A DNA stretch of 64,000 bases from Takakia lepidozioides. Taxonomy: Eukaryota > Streptophyta > Takakiopsida > Takakiales > Takakiaceae. The stretch spans positions 69,668,756 through 69,732,755 of the forward strand of contig CM060731.1 in NCBI GenBank assembly GCA_030704615.1. Reading direction: 5' to 3'. Shown one piece after another: positions 21,168 to 32,600 of the stretch; the stretch's first letter is position 1, and each line of letters opens with the position of its first letter. The position numbers and the translations under genes were made by a program. The notes under the pieces were generated by a model, which made no database searches, was not told the origin of the DNA, and worked only from the letters and a program-made list of their open reading frames with translations.

Positions 21168-21965
21168 TCGATTTCGTCGTACCTATCGAGCACAGCAGAG
21201 ACTGTCACCAATTACTACGATGCATGAATTGAAAACTAAGTCTGAGTTCACTCTGTTATGCTATCGGTGATCAATTGTCAACCACAATATTATTGCGAAT
21301 CAATGAGAATAAACCGCGGAGTCAGGCTTGCAATACAGATAATCACGTTACCACTTCAGAGCAGATTGCATTAATAATAAACCACCTGAGAAAGATTCTT
21401 CGTTAGTGTATCCTCAACCTTACTGCAGATTCTCTGCAGATTGCAACTCATAATGCGACTCACAATGCTACGCGAGGTCTCGGAGGAGATGCTCACCTTC
21501 TGGTCGAAGCTGTGAAGGGAAATGATCAAGTGCAAGGCGATTGTTCTCTCTGCAACTCGATTTCGTCGTACCAATCAGCACAGCAGAGACTGTCACCAAT
21601 TGTACTACGATGCATGAATTGAAAACTACTGAGAGACTTGATTGTCGGTCACTGTGCCATGCTATCGGTGATCAATTGTCGACCACAATATTATTGTTGC
21701 GATTGCGAATCAGTGAGAATAACCGCGGAGTCAGGTAGATACTTCTTGCAATACAGATAATCACGTTACCACTTCAGAGCAGATTGTATTAATTAATAAT
21801 AAACCACAGGTCTGAGAAAGATTCTTCTTTACTGTATCCTCAACCTTACTGCAGATTGCAACTCATAATGCGACTCACAATGCTACACGCGATCTCGGGG
21901 GAGATGCTCACCTTCTGGTCGAAGCTGTGAAGGCAAATGATCAAGTGCAAGGCGCTTGTTCTCTG
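21167..21965. repeat. Two ~400-bp direct repeats
   Basis: The block starting CTCGATTTCGTCGTACC at 21167 is repeated from 21556. The block GATGCTCACCTTCTGGTCGA at about 21488 recurs at about 21903. Offsets are 389-415 bp and identity is high, with small indels. The copies hold no conserved frame. Confidence 0.85.
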
Positions 21966-22700
21966 GTCGTCTTTAGAGCCACTAAATACTTGAGCAGTAG
22001 GCTCCGTAAATTCACTGGACGTTAAGCAAAATTTACTTTTGCTTTGCTTCCCACGTAGGACAACGTTGCTGAGGACAAGTTATCTGCCACATACACAAAG
22101 AGGTAAAAAGTTGAGTGCTGGTCAGATAGTAACTTTTTTCATTAAATACTTTTGGTTCTAATTTGCTTTAAAAAAGAAAAACATTATTACGAACAGCGGG
22201 TCCAGGATGGAAGGGAACGGTGAGTGTGAAGCTTGGTAAGGGGGGGAGCTTTGAGGCGATGGCGTCGACGGTGGGAGGTGGGATGTGCAGCGCAGCGATG
22301 GCAGCGTGTTGGGGGTATCTGGAGATGAGTACGCAGGGAGAGGCTGTGGCGAAGGCCCTGTCTTCTCCTTGCGGGGAAGTGGTGGGAGGCCTTGCATCCT
22401 GTAGCAGCCTGTATGTGGAGCTGAGATGGACATCCACCTTGGCAATGGCTGAGCCGATACCGTCGCAAGCTGATGCTATGACTTCTCGAAATCCTTTATA
22501 TGTCCCGAAGCAAGGTATAGACACCGAAACTTTTGGCGTGTTTTTCTGGGTCTAAAGATCGTGTGCATACTAAGGCTCCATGCTGACACCCACACCCAGT
22601 ATGGTCGAAGAAGCCACCAGTCTGTAGAGATATTCAGTATAATCGTCACCTTGTCCACCTTCCATTGGGTTTGAATTAGAGGGAGGAAGAAGCAAGAGAG
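21966..22700. other. Stretch upstream of the PPR gene, no supported gene
   Basis: An open frame of about 111 codons exists on the plus strand (22220-22555) and overlapping ones on the minus strand. None resembles a known family, and their mutual overlap suggests GC-rich chance frames. Similarity to PPR sequence starts abruptly near 22706. Confidence 0.3.
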
Positions 22701-22752
22701 AGCTTATGCCCAGCAAGGATGTGGTAGGGAGGCTTTTGAGATCTATGAGAAA

Positions 22753-24507
22753 ATGCAAGAGGAAGGGGTGACTCCCAACAGGGTCACATTCATTTGTATT
22801 CTTAATGCATGTGCCAGCCTAGGAGCCCTGGAGAAGGGCAAGGAGGTCCATGCCGACATCATCAAAGCTGGAATTCCATCGTATTTGAATTTAGAGAACA
22901 CCCTAGTTGACATGTATGCCAAATGTGGGAGCATGAAGGATGCACATCAAGTGTTCGACAACATGACTCAACGAGATGTGGTCTCATGGAGTGCAATGAT
23001 CACAGGATATGCCCAGCACGGGTGTGGCAGGGAGGCTATGGAGATTTATAACAAAATGCTACTGGAAGGAGTGCTACCAGATAGGGTTACATTCATTTCC
23101 ATTCTTAATGCATGCTCCAGCTTAGGAGCCCTCGAAAAGGGTCGACAGGTCCATGCTGACCTTATCAAAGCTGGAATTACTCAAGATGTCATTCTGGGGA
23201 CTGCCCTTGCTGACATGTATGCCAAATGCGGGAGCATGACGGATGCGCATCAAGTGTTCCACAATATGCCTCGACGAAATGTGTTCTCATGGAATGCCAT
23301 GATCAGTGGTTATGCTCAACATGGGTGTGGGAAGGAGGCCTTAGAAATCTATGAGAAAATGCAACGGGAAGGGGTAACGCCTGATAGGGTCAGTTGCACT
23401 CTCATTCTCAATGTGTGTGCCAGCCTAGAATCCCTGGAGAAGGGCAAAGAGTTCCATGCTGACATCATCAAAGCTGGAATTGGGTCAGATATCATCATGG
23501 ACAATAGCCTTGTTGACATGTATGCCAAATGTGGGAGTGTTAAGGATGCACGCCAAGTGTTTGATAAGATGATTAAACGGGATATGGTCTCATGGAGTGC
23601 AATGATCACAGGATATGCTCAGCATGGGTTTGGTAGGGAGGCCCTTCAACTATTTGAACAAATGCAAGAGGTAAGGATGAAGCCAGATGGTATAACCTTT
23701 ACATCTCTTCTCTGTGCATGTAGCCATGTGGGCCTTTTGAATGAAGGCCAACACTATTTTGAATCAATGTGTCATCATCATGGTGTCACTCCTACAGTGG
23801 AACACTTTGGCTGCATGGTGGACCTTCTTGGCCGTGCAGGGCAATTGGATGAGGCAGAAGAGTTCATTAACAGAATGCCTATTGAACCAGGTACTCCAGT
23901 GTGGGGGGCCTTGCTTGGTGCCTGCAGAATTCATGGTGATGTGGAACTAGCAGAACATGCAGCAAAATGCCTCCTAAAGTGTGACCCAGAGCACACTGCA
24001 AGTTATGTGCTCTTATCGAACATCTATGCTGCAGCTGGCAGGTGGGAAGATAAAGCAAAGGTGAGAAAGATGATGGAGGACAGAGGTATCAGAAAGGAGC
24101 AAGGGCGCAGCTCTATTGAGGTTGCCAACCAGGTGCATACATTTGTTGTAGAAGACAAATCACACCCACAAATTGAGGAAATCCATGCTGAGCTGCAGAG
24201 ATTGTCTGGGCAGATGAAGGAGTCCGGGTATGTGCCTGAAACATGCTTTGTACTGCATGATGTAGAGGAGGAGCAAAAGGAAATTTCTCTTCGCCACCAC
24301 AGTGAGAAGCTGGCTATTGCTTTTGGGCTCATCAGCACACCCCCTGGGACACCTATCAGGGTGATGAAGAACCTTCGGGTGTGTGGTGACTGCCACACAG
24401 CCACCAAGTTTATCTCAAAGATTGTTGGGCGAGAAGTCGTTGTACGGGATGCCAACCGGTTTCACCACTTCGAAGATGGACTGTGTTCATGTGGTGATTA
24501 CTGGTGA
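22753..24507 (+). CDS. PPR protein with complete DYW RNA-editing domain
   Basis: Intact 584-residue frame. Residues 1-310 are PLS-type PPR motifs, with repeated [28 protein letters not shown], and [20 protein letters not shown]. The E/E+ region follows ([40 protein letters not shown]). The C-terminal DYW cytidine-deaminase domain has [12 protein letters not shown] (HSE at 516-518), [10 protein letters not shown] (CxxCH at 544-548) and ends CSCGDYW. These are the zinc and catalytic residues needed for C-to-U editing of organelle RNA, with the PPR motifs selecting the site. The reading frame extends upstream through [17 protein letters not shown], another PPR motif, to about 22706, where similarity stops. 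The N terminus with any transit peptide is therefore missing or lies in an unrecognised exon. The gene may be 5'-truncated despite its intact body. Confidence 0.9.
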   Translation: MQEEGVTPNRVTFICILNACASLGALEKGKEVHADIIKAGIPSYLNLENTLVDMYAKCGSMKDAHQVFDNMTQRDVVSWSAMITGYAQHGCGREAMEIYNKMLLEGVLPDRVTFISILNACSSLGALEKGRQVHADLIKAGITQDVILGTALADMYAKCGSMTDAHQVFHNMPRRNVFSWNAMISGYAQHGCGKEALEIYEKMQREGVTPDRVSCTLILNVCASLESLEKGKEFHADIIKAGIGSDIIMDNSLVDMYAKCGSVKDARQVFDKMIKRDMVSWSAMITGYAQHGFGREALQLFEQMQEVRMKPDGITFTSLLCACSHVGLLNEGQHYFESMCHHHGVTPTVEHFGCMVDLLGRAGQLDEAEEFINRMPIEPGTPVWGALLGACRIHGDVELAEHAAKCLLKCDPEHTASYVLLSNIYAAAGRWEDKAKVRKMMEDRGIRKEQGRSSIEVANQVHTFVVEDKSHPQIEEIHAELQRLSGQMKESGYVPETCFVLHDVEEEQKEISLRHHSEKLAIAFGLISTPPGTPIRVMKNLRVCGDCHTATKFISKIVGREVVVRDANRFHHFEDGLCSCGDYW

Positions 24508-24519
24508 ACACGCCACATG

Positions 24520-25370
24520 AAAGAACTGGTGTTGCAAAGGCAAAAATGCCATTTATCATTAGTTCATGTAAAAGTCAATGTGGAAAACCAATCTGTCATC
24601 GAATGTGGCGTTCAGTACCACAATGTCTGAGCTGCATATGGTAATGATTAGACGGAAGTCACGGTGAACTCTAGTGCAGAAGCTTTGGAAGGAATATTTT
24701 TTCGGACTCCAGTCAATGGTGGGACGATCAAGGCCAACCGGTGCTTCTCTTAAATTACAGAGAGAGGCAGACAACAAGAGGCATTGCAAAGCTTTCTTGA
24801 AAATTGTCATCCTCGTTCTCTCCCCAGCATATTTTGAAAGTCTTGGGAGTAATTCAACATAGGAGCTAGTCTGTGATAAGTAGAGTTGGGGTGTTTGCTA
24901 GAAAAAAATTTAGGTTGTCATTGTCAGTTGCTAGCAGCAATGTAAGAATCTATGCATGATTGGTGCCGAGGCAGGGAGAGCTGAAGGAGCAGGGATGCAG
25001 CTTGATGCACTTAGGTAAGAGACAGACAAAAGTATCTGAATCTGCTGAAATGCCTCCTTGTTCTAACATCTGTAGAGCCTCTTTCAGTTGCCCTGCCTCA
25101 CGTAGTGTCCTCACATGCCAAGAAGCGCCAGAAGCGGTATTATGGAGTCCCTCTCTTGGTCCTCTTTTGGAAGCTGTGTTCAGGTGGAGGTGCCTGATTT
25201 TATCAACTGTGCCGCTGCTGCTGCTGCTTCCAGTTGACCATCTACCCATGCAGGTTTATTGTAGCTATCAATCCACAGGGATTCATACGGAATTTTGCAC
25301 CTGAAATCTGGCCCTCTCGGGCGAATCAGAAGTGTGGAGCATTGTGGATGCACACCAAGTGTTCAACAAA
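24520..25370. other. Downstream of the PPR gene: dispersed repeat, otherwise nothing
   Basis: The stretch 24595-24680, with CAGTACCACAATGTCTGAGC and AAGTCACGGTGAACT, resembles 50410-50500 and is a dispersed repeat. No other feature was seen. Confidence 0.45.
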
Positions 25371-25383
25371 TGCCTGAACGCAG

Positions 25384-26100
25384 TTGGATCATGCGAATAT
25401 TATGATGGCAGGCTTAACAAGAATGGGTGTGGTAAGAAAGTGGAGACATGAACAAATGATAGGTGAAGGTAGAAAGCCGGACTGGGTCGCTTGCGATGCG
25501 GGTGCAAGCCTGGCAGCCCTGGAAAAGGGCAAAGAGGTCCATGATGACATCAGCAAAGCAGGAATTGTACCAGATATCATTCTGAACTGTATCCTGGTGG
25601 ACGTGCATGCCATAGGCTGGAGCATCGAGGATGCAAAGGGGTGTTTGACAATATGGCTGCACGAGATGTGGTGTCCTGGAACACAGGATATGCCCAGCAT
25701 GGGTGAGGGATGGAGGCAATGGAGACATGAGCAAATGATGCGGGAAGGGGTGAAGCCCAAGCCCAAGCCCAAGCCCAACTGGGTCACGTTCACTTGCATT
25801 TGCAATGCATGCACAAGCCCGGCAGGCCTGGAGAAGGACAAAGAGGTCTAGGTCGACATCACCTAATGGGGAATTGTACCAGATATCTCTGAATACTAGT
25901 GTATTCCAAATGCAGGAGCATCAAGGATGCATAGGGAGTGTTCAACAATATGGTTGAACAAGATGTGGTGTCCTGGAACATAATGATCACAGGATACGCC
26001 CAGTATGGTTGTCATAGGGAGGCCCTGCAACTATTTGAAGGAATGCAAAAGGAAGGCTTGAAGCCTGACAGTATCACCTGTACATACACTTATGAAGTTC
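25384..26100 (+). pseudogene. Second decayed PPR locus
   Basis: Plus-strand pieces of PLS-type PPR motifs appear in different frames: [20 protein letters not shown] and IVPDIILNCILVDVHA (about 25500-25610), NWVTFTCICNACTSPAGLEK (25780-25840), and VEQDVVSWNIMITGYAQYGC with [20 protein letters not shown] (25950-26075). A short KPKPKPK repeat lies near 25755-25785. Stops and frameshifts separate the pieces and there is no E or DYW tail. It lies about 900 bp beyond the intact PPR gene in the same orientation, which suggests an old tandem duplicate. Confidence 0.8.
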
Positions 26101-26149
26101 AAATAGTATCTACAATTGCACAATCCTCAGTGGTATAGGAGATACTAGA

Positions 26150-27070
26150 TTCCTTTCCTCCGCTTGGAAAAAGAAAAAGGGGGGATCCAAATCCAAACAA
26201 TGTTGGATGGTCGTCTGAATCAATATACTTACAAACCAGAAAAGTTCAACTCATCCCATCTTTCTCTACACTCTCGACAAACCAACTCTTTCCTAAAGTT
26301 ACAATCTTCCACAGCACCTGCTTCATGTCCCTTTGACTCAACTTTTGGCAGGTGCATCATCCGTCGGCTCAGTGGGCTGCAAGACATGCAAAACAAGGTC
26401 AGCATGTGAGATGGGCAAGAAATGATACACCTCCTTTGCTTGTGAAGCTTTGTGGCCAGAGAAACACCACAGCTCTCTAGACAGCTCAGCCTTGGACACA
26501 TAAAAACAGGGGGTGGAAGAGGGTGTGGAGAAGAGCGAAGAGCAGCACAGTGACCACTGCCACTGCTGAACCACAAATTCGATTTCTCTGAAGTGCTTGT
26601 GGCCATTCTGTCCATAATGTGGGCTGCAAACATTTTCTGATGCATTGTAGTGGCTCTGCTTTGTGTACGCATGTCGCTCACCACGGCAAACAAAGTCTTA
26701 TGAGTACATCATGGACAGATCCAACAGTTTGAATGCCCACTCCACGTGGGTATAGAGATTGGCAGGGCTTGGACTTAACCTAGGCCCAATGTGAATGCAC
26801 CACACCACAATGTCTAGTTATTGGATTTCATTTGCTTTAGTCCTATGATCACAGACCCATGCCCAGGTTTCATAAATTAGCAATGGGGAAGACAGGGGCA
26901 AGTGAAATGGAAGGAGAACAATGTGGCCGAGTACCATGGACGAGACATACTAACATACAGAAACTGACATGCAGAATACAAGTGAAAACATCCATGCCAG
27001 AGGGAAAGACGACAAAGAAGTAAGGGTTTTGATACAGAAGTGTTGCTGAAGAGAGAGAGGCTTGAGTTTG
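26150..27070. other. Stretch without a supported gene
   Basis: Several overlapping frames exist on both strands but none matches a known family. Exons downstream of the small membrane-protein exon at 27076-27204 (minus) would be expected here; I could not identify them. Confidence 0.3.
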
Positions 27071-27075
27071 CAGAC

Positions 27076-27204
27076 CTGTTCATGGGCATAGTGCCATGAA
27101 ATGCCGCGAGTAATGTTGAATGCCAAATTTGCCCCAAAATAGACAGTTGCCAGTCCAAGACCTGCTGTCACACTCTTGTAAACAATGTCCAACACCTTGG
27201 CCAT
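27076..27204 (-). CDS. First exon of a small single-span membrane protein (unrecognised)
   Basis: The exon starts ATG at 27204 and ends at a GT donor after 27076, giving 43 codons in phase 0. It begins MAKVLDIVYKSVTAGLG, then LATVYFGANLAFNITRG and ISWHYAHEQ. One hydrophobic segment (residues about 12-32) is followed by a polar, His-containing end. This looks like the start of a small organellar membrane protein of a type seen across plants, but I cannot name it. The following exon or exons were not found. Coding character is judged from composition and the well-placed donor only. Confidence 0.5.
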
Positions 27205-27209
27205 TCCTG

Positions 27210-29645
27210 TTCATGCCGAAATGCCACCATTGAAAGAAGTTTGTGATTTCCACATCTGCTACATGAAATAAAATCCACACCCAACTGATAAGTACCTTTG
27301 AAGAAAACTCCGAGAAACCTTTGCAAAAACCAGTTCCCATGCCAGACTAGCAAAAGGAATAGGGCTATCAGATCCCTTAAGCCCTTGTTTAGGGAGTGTG
27401 GTCACTGAAAGTCACTGAATCCCTTGCCGACCACTGGGGTTGATTAAAGCAAACAGCCTTCTTAGGACTGTAGTATAATCAGGGCAAAAGGTACTGCGTA
27501 ACCTAGAAAGGGTTGGGATGCCTGGCACAAGACTTGCCCGCTGCTTGTTCGAAACAACGAGACCACATATTGCCAACAGACTACTGTTATGGCCCCCTTG
27601 ACGACCCGTAACCGGGAGACAGGTGCGGAAGAGCAAGAGAAATTGCGCCTCTTCACCGGCTAATGTTATATGCCGCTTATCTTCAAAATCGAAATCACTC
27701 TATAGCAACGGAAGAAGAGAAGCCACTAACGACCTCTCCTTGATGTTTCTCCCACTCACTGCCTCTACTCTGACATAAAACCCTGGTTACTGCAAAGCCT
27801 GCACATACGTCGTCACATCCAGTTTCTTCTCAATTCGTCTACATCAAACACAAAGCTGAGTACCTTCATCATGCCAGGTCAAAACAACAGTGCAGCCAAC
27901 CAAGATTTGGAAGCGCTCTTACATCTACACTAACCGAATTCCATACACGCCCTTCCCGAATTCGTTGGCTCCAAAACACCTTCCCAGAATTGAGGTGGGA
28001 GATTTAAGGGTAGGGAGCCCTGATTGCAAGAAGAGTAAAGGGGTGGAGGCAGAGTAGAGTGAGGACCCACCTGATATTGCTCAAAGTTAGGACAGCAACT
28101 TCTCTCTGAGGTCAGCTGCCCCGGCTGCTTCAGAGGGCGCAACAGATTCCAGGGAGGTCGAGCGGTTCACAGACTTGGATAACCCACTGATGACTTCGGA
28201 AACCCTAAAATAGTTCTTTCGGAGTGCTGCCCATATGAACCTTTGTATTACCAATATATAATGTGTCGTTGTGTTCATATTCGTCTCTGTCTGTCACTTG
28301 GACACGAGACTGTTTTGAAATTTAGTTTCTCCATTTCTTCTTCCCTTCCAAGCAAGATAATGTGGGAGGGTGGGCATGGCAGGAGGGTGCACTTAATTAT
28401 GCTTCTAGATGGGGCGGCGGAATGGAGCTGTGAAAGGGCTCAGCAAAGCTTTGTCATCTGCAGTTGATCTTCCAAGCTTGTATAAGAGTTTCAAATGATG
28501 ATATATATCTCACTGGGGAGTAACATCACCAACGACAAATCACGCCCAATTGCACTACATACTGCACTTTCATGCATTGCCAATCGATTACAGTTTATGT
28601 TTGATTCATGTCTGTATGATGGAATGTGGATGTACTCCAGCTATAGACCCAACAATCTGTAGTGGGGGAAAGCAATTGTAGCATTGAGCAACAAGTAACA
28701 AATGACAGCTGAGGCCTCATGTGAAGAGGCTAATGGTGTAAACTGAGTAACTGACACAAGGAGGATAGCAGGTAAATAGCCATGTATTGATGCACATTGG
28801 TTATGGTACCTCAATTGAGGCACAAACCATGTAGGAAACACAGCTGACTGTCGAAAAAAAGTCCACCACCGCTGTCAAATTCAGTTCCCTCCTGCGAAGT
28901 GATCTGGCTAAAAAAGATGGTGGCGCAACTGCTCTTAACTCAGGCAACGAATGCAATTTACAGCTGATCTGATGTAGTTACATATGTCCTTAGTGCTGCT
29001 CAACCCTGAGCTCTTATATTCATAGTTGAACTCTACTTCTGAGTCAGTACATCCTCTTTCTCTTTCTTCCTCTCCCCCCCTTTGCCCCCCAGCCACCTTT
29101 GCCAAATCAATTCCAAGCTAGAGTGGACTGTACTTTAGTGCTATACTCCTAGTGTCAGATCAATGCTATTGTGTACCTTCAAGAATACGTGAATGACTTG
29201 TTGTGGGCTGCATACAGTGGGCCATAACTGGACCCGGGCCCGGTTGGTTGCCGGTCCAATCCGGGGAATCTGCATCCCCATCAACCCATCGCCTGACCCA
29301 TTCCTGAACGGACTAGAGCCCATTTACCTGGAAATGGGACAGTCCAGCCACCGCCTACAACCGGTGCACTGATGGGAAGAAGGGCATGGCCCGCAGCCCA
29401 GCCCACGTGTAAAGGTGGTGGGGCCCATGACTGGCGTGGAGCAGTGGGTACATACAAAGTTTTCAAACCCCACCTTTGTGGACCTGGAAATGGACAATTC
29501 CGGTTGGGGGCAAATGGGGACGTGCCCCCAATGGTCACAGCCAACAAATGAACAGTATATACACAGATAATGTCAGTCGACATTGGGTGAGGGAGAGAAG
29601 CTCCAAATCATACTTTACAGATAAGGAACCTGTGCGCCTCATGAC
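27210..29645. other. Mostly non-coding interval
   Basis: Two things stand out. A minus-strand frame at about 28230-28087 reads RVSEVISGLSKSVNRSTSLE and then ADLREKLLS before a stop; it has coding-like composition but was not recognised. A GC-rich segment at 29220-29520 is rich in GGCCC and CCCGGG. The helicase gene ends at 29649, so its 3' UTR should reach into this interval. Confidence 0.35.
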
Positions 29646-29648
29646 TAT

Positions 29649-32600
29649 CTATGGTTTCCTCTTCTTTGCTTGCTTGCCATACAGCTCTTTGCCATCCATC
29701 TGTGCTTCTTGCTGAGCACGGTTCCATACATCCTTGAGCTTTGACTCTGAACCAGTTTGGAGCCACGCCAAGATCTCTGGGTACAAAAATGTGGGATCTC
29801 TTGACCAAGCCTGTCCTAGCTTGTTGCGAGTATCAATCTCATTAGGCCCAAAACTAAGCCTGTGTAATAGCTCCCCAACACGCTTGTGCACATGTGCCTC
29901 GGGCTTACAAATTATGCCAGGGTCTGCAGCCGTGTGTAAGAGCAGAGATGAGAAGGAAGGCACCACCTTACCTTGCAGCAAAGAGAAAGCAAAAATTGCC
30001 ACCCGCGTCTTGCTGTTCTTCATCGGGAAGGAATGCAATGGGAGCTCCCAGAGATGAGGGCCAAAGCTGGGAGTCACCCAACACATGACCTGATCACTAC
30101 AGGAGTCGTACCAAGGGGGGGGATCTGCAAGTGGCTTTGAGAAAATGCAGAGAGGGTTGGCATGTGAGACAAGCCAGTGGGCATCGACAGCTGTCACACC
30201 CCACATGTAGGGCCTGGTTGTGTGAATGATCTCGTTATGTACCACAAATTCGGGGGCCTCTCGGAAGACTGCTGATGATGGATGGAGATACACAGATTCT
30301 TCCACAGCACATGCCTGATACCTGCATATTATTTCAATCGTTCAGGGGATTAGATGCAACTGAAGCATATTAATGTGGCACTCTTTCGTCAATTGACAAT
30401 TTCAGAAGAATAATGGCATTGTAGCTCAAACCTGATTGCTTTTCGGTGTTTTCCATCAGTTCCCAGCAATTGTGCTCTTTCTCGCGCACTCAGTCGCCGT
30501 GCAACACGATCGGCCCAACCTGCACAAATGGCCTGCTGAAGTGCGGTCTCTTGCTGCAGGCTCAAGGTCTGGCTTGCCGGATTTTGCCATGCTTTCTCAG
30601 CTTCCATCAGAAAATCTTGACTCAAGCACAGCTCACCCTGCCCTTCAATCTGTCCAATGAAGTGGGCTCCAGCTTCACAGCTATACTGAATCACCAGTTG
30701 TGCCAACTGTTGCCGCAGCTTCATCATCTCTTGCATTGTCTTCGCATGCAAATACTGAAGCTCACAAAACTCATCGCGATTGTCAGACTTTTCATAAGCC
30801 CACAAGGCCTTCACCACAGTCAATGCATCACTTTTTGAATTACGAAATTTACCATGGGCCACACCTGCTGCTGCACGTCTCTGCTTCCTCCTCAACATCT
30901 CAGCCTCCGTCCAATCTGCATCCTCTTCTTTTGATGCACTTCCAGCATCTGCAGACCAGTTTTCAGCATGTTTTGCCACACGCTGGATTTCTTCTTTTGC
31001 GTTTGTGCTGGCTGCTCTACGGCCTAATAGTTCACCACCACTCCCTTTACCCCCATCCATGGCATTTTCTGGATTGCCATTGGACGGTAAGTCATCCCCC
31101 CTGGAAACGCCTACATCTCTGAGAAGAGGATTCTCATGACTGAGAGCAGCAGCTGCTGCTATAGCAAAGGCCAGAACTACACTTCCCCCATTCCTATCTC
31201 CCTTCCCCTCCATTTTCTGCGCTGCATGAAGAGCGGCTAGCAGCATCCGTGCATGACGTGGGCTGATAGGATAAATAGCCATAGCTCGGCCGATAGGAGT
31301 TAATAATCCTGTGTCAGGGTCCAAAGCTGAAAGAGCACGTAGGCAACGCTCACCCTCTACCAGCGCTTCTCGCTCAGGTGGAGATGGAAATGGAAAGTTC
31401 ATCACCTGAATCAAGCCACCCAGACAAAGGGGTTCTGGATTCTTAAGAAATACTCTAAAGCCTATAAAATTCCAGCAAACTCTGACAGACAACATGGCTG
31501 CATAGAGAAGAAATAACAATGCCAATCAAAACATGCCACACTACAGAGAGGATGGTGTATGGAGGCTTTGGTGTTGAGTGAAGATTCAATCAGGTGCCAC
31601 GACTGAGTGAGTGGGACATTCAGTGTGTGTGAGACAGGACAAGTGAGCAACCTTGTTGATGCCCATACGTTTCATGAAGAGAATGACGCCCTCAATGGGG
31701 GCCTTGCTCATCTCTTGAGGTGCAAACTGTGGAAACGTGTTATTAAACATTGCAGAAGAGTATAGTCGATAGCAGTGCCCAGGTCCTGTGCGGCCAGCCC
31801 TGCCAGCTCGTTGATTGGCTGAAGCCTTGCTGATCCACCGAACCACATACTTGGAGATTCCACTGGCACGATCAAAATCTCTCTCCTTCGCCCGCCCACT
31901 GTCTACCACATATCTGCAAGACAAAAAGCAGAAACATATGTAAGTTCCTCACATTCATTACTAAATGACGGTGGTTGCGCAGTATCATAGCAACAACAAA
32001 GAATAAAATCATGTGGGGCACCTTAAGCTCCATGCAATAGAGCACTGAATGTGTATCATTACCTGATACAGACAGGAATTTCCATTCTCCTCTGTTCACC
32101 TTTTTCCTTCCAGATTGGATGCAATGAAAATACATCTGAATCTTTATAATGTGATAAATTGAGAATAAAGCATTACCTTATCCCTGGGATTGTGATGGAA
32201 GTCTCTGCCACATTGGTTGCAATTACCACCAGGCGAGCACCTTCTGGAGCCCCTGAAAAAACTCGTAGCTGTGCTGCTGCTGGAAGCATTGCATATAAAG
32301 GCAGCACATGCAATGGCCCAGGAGTTGAAGAACCATTGGTCTTCTTATCAGGGTTCCTTTTGGTGTTTGACTCACCACTCATATTACTCATATTATTGCC
32401 TGGGAGGCAGTTGATCAGAGTGTGATCAGGGTTAGTTTGTGATGCTTCAAGGTTTGGCAGACAGCTGCCATCTGCAGATGCCACTGGTCCATTTAGCTGA
32501 CATACTTGTGTACGTAGCATCTCGGCATGCTTCTTCAGTGAGACTTTAAGAATCTCATCTGCACCAATAGCAGCTGTGGTAGTGTCTTGATGAATATCTC

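Noticed and set aside
27412-27656. Overlapping frames of 60-80 codons
   Set aside because: They overlap each other in different phases and show no family similarity or splice context.
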